Shown: one piece after another, positions 15,757 to 16,582 of the stretch
Numbering within the stretch: position 1 is the first letter of the stretch
Layout: each line of letters opens with the position of its first letter
Origin: Sutterellaceae bacterium
Lineage (GTDB): Bacteria > Pseudomonadota > Gammaproteobacteria > Burkholderiales > Burkholderiaceae_F
Reading direction: 5' to 3'
DNA: 16,582 bases
Assembly: GCA_030531135.1 (NCBI GenBank)
Contig: JAUNOJ010000013.1
Coordinates: 272 to 16,853, forward strand
Translations under genes and position numbers: made by a program
Notes under the pieces: generated by a model
What the model was told of the DNA's origin: nothing
Seen by the model: the letters and a program-made list of their open reading frames with translations, nothing else
Database searches by the model: none

Positions 15757-16002
15757 ATGCTCGAACCATCTAAGTCCGCCATCACGGTACGTGTTCTTCG
15801 CGTCCTTGTCAAGGTTCTCCTTGTCATCGCGTTGCTCCTCGTGCCCATGAGCGCGTATTCATTCCGACCATCGGAACCCCGGGTGGGCAAGCACGCCTGG
15901 GGGTTACGTGTTTTTTCTGCGCACTTCCCATTTTACCCGCGCCGAAGTAAAAATGTCGGAAAAAGTCCACTTAATTCATCGAGCACCGCCTGCCCCGGAT
16001 AA
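15757..16002 (+). CDS. Small signal-peptide or membrane ORF, possibly truncated
   Basis: An 81-residue ORF preceded by a near-perfect Shine-Dalgarno, AAGGAGG (15745-15751), 5 nt before ATG 15757. Residues 12-36 (VRVLRVLVKV then LLVIALLLVP) form a basic-flanked hydrophobic stretch ending AYS, like a signal peptide or a single membrane anchor. The rest is Arg/Pro-rich, resembles nothing I know, and its last 70 nt overlap nrdG in antisense. The strong ribosome site and credible export signal suggest a real gene start. The unconvincing C-terminus suggests the original gene was cut by a rearrangement near 15860. It could equally be a genuine small membrane peptide. Confidence 0.4.
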   Translation: MLEPSKSAITVRVLRVLVKVLLVIALLLVPMSAYSFRPSEPRVGKHAWGLRVFSAHFPFYPRRSKNVGKSPLNSSSTACPG

Positions 16003-16582
16003 TCCGCTACAACGTTATCCAACCCCAAATCAATTCCGGGCGCCTTTCTAAAAATCTGCAAGGCATAGTTGGTACAACCGCGTGCTTTCAGCCAATAGGC
16101 AAGCTCCAGAATCTGCTCGGGCGTCAGGTAATCGGGATGCGCTGTCGTGCGGGCTTCGTATCGAACACCGGCTTTAAGAATGATTTCAAAGCTCTCGATG
16201 AAATGTTCGAGCGCTTTAGGCGTTTGCACCACACGATTAAAGTGATCGGGATGCATCGTCGCCTTGACGTCCAACCCCACCCAATCGACATTGTCAATCA
16301 CGGATTGGAGATGCTCGGGGTAAGCGCCCGAAGTATGCAACCCCACGCACATCCCCAAGGCTTTGACTTCGGAAACGGCAGCCGGCAACGCGGGATCGAC
16401 ACAAGGCTCGCCCCCGGAAAAAACCACCCCGTCCAAAAGCCCCTGACGGCGCTTTAAAAGGTCGATCACGCGCGCCCAGTCGGTGTCGCCCTCTTGAGGA
16501 CGGCGATCCTGCATCCACGGATTTTGGCAATAGACGCACTTCCAGGGACAACCGCGCACGAAGACCACGGCAGATAATTTGC
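15933..16582 (-). CDS. nrdG: Anaerobic ribonucleotide reductase activating protein, 5' end off window
   Basis: A radical SAM enzyme that installs the glycyl radical on the class III ribonucleotide reductase NrdD. The visible part has the 4Fe-4S triad CPWKCVYC (CxxxCxxC), the SAM-binding SGGEP, and the ordering VGLDVKA typical of NrdG2-type (TIGR02495-like) activases. The reading frame stays open to the window edge, where the codons read KLSAVVFVRGC, the usual family lead-in. The GTG at 16568 is therefore internal, and the true start lies beyond 16582. Only about 20-40 N-terminal residues are likely missing. The stop is at 15933-15935. nrdD would be expected just upstream, outside the window. 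Its presence points to anaerobic DNA synthesis. Confidence 0.88.
   Translation of the reverse strand, partial: KLSAVVFVRGCPWKCVYCQNPWMQDRRPQEGDTDWARVIDLLKRRQGLLDGVVFSGGEPCVDPALPAAVSEVKALGMCVGLHTSGAYPEHLQSVIDNVDWVGLDVKATMHPDHFNRVVQTPKALEHFIESFEIILKAGVRYEARTTAHPDYLTPEQILELAYWLKARGCTNYALQIFRKAPGIDLGLDNVVADYPGQAVLDELSGLFPTFLLRRG

Noticed and set aside
15883..15911. Hairpin-like CCCCGGG / CTGGGGG inside the small ORF region
   Set aside because: The stem is imperfect and no T-run follows on either strand, so I do not call it a terminator.

Overview
This window looks like a chromosomal accessory stretch from a Gram-negative, anaerobic or microaerophilic Betaproteobacterium. A gut Sutterellaceae relative is my best guess. 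The points for it are a type V autotransporter, a CadR-type MerR regulator with a CadA/ZntA-like ATPase, an NrdG-type radical SAM activase and moderate GC. The taxonomic assignment is inference only.

Layout. Positions 234-1085 (+) encode an aldo/keto reductase. It converges on a small membrane protein (1164-1730, -) through a shared bidirectional terminator. Next comes a divergent metal-resistance pair: a cysteine-rich CadR-like regulator (1813-2265, -) and a Zn/Cd/Pb-type P1B ATPase (2388-4976, +). Between them is a textbook MerR operator-promoter with a 19-bp spacer. That promoter forces the ATPase start downstream to 2388.

Positions 5129-7061 (+) hold a visibly AT-richer two-gene cassette: an RloA-like AAA ATPase overlapping an RloB/AbiLii-like Toprim-type protein, recognisable as an AbiL/RloAB-type phage-defence module. 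Right after it, 7080-7118 encodes a short open tail that repeats the C-terminal residues of the ATPase (RLGGVPYIP) with different codons. It looks like the 3' scar of a second, lost ATPase. A classical autotransporter (7187-9316, -) follows.

Positions 9843-15692 (+) hold the most unusual locus. One gene encodes a 1324-residue protein with a C-terminal McrB-like AAA+/GTPase domain, a long coiled coil, a beta-rich or OB-like middle and helical N-terminal regions. Three bases downstream starts a 623-residue DUF2357/McrC-like PD-(D/E)xK nuclease. Together they form a large, non-canonical type IV (McrBC-like) restriction system, resembling the coiled-coil McrBC group described as CoCoNuTs.

The right edge has a small secreted or membrane ORF with a very strong Shine-Dalgarno (15757-16002, +), and the 3' part of nrdG (15933-16582, -), which runs off the window. 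Two defence systems lie within about 11 kb, separated only by an autotransporter, so the region behaves like a small defence island. I see no tRNA, rRNA, insertion sequence or CRISPR array.
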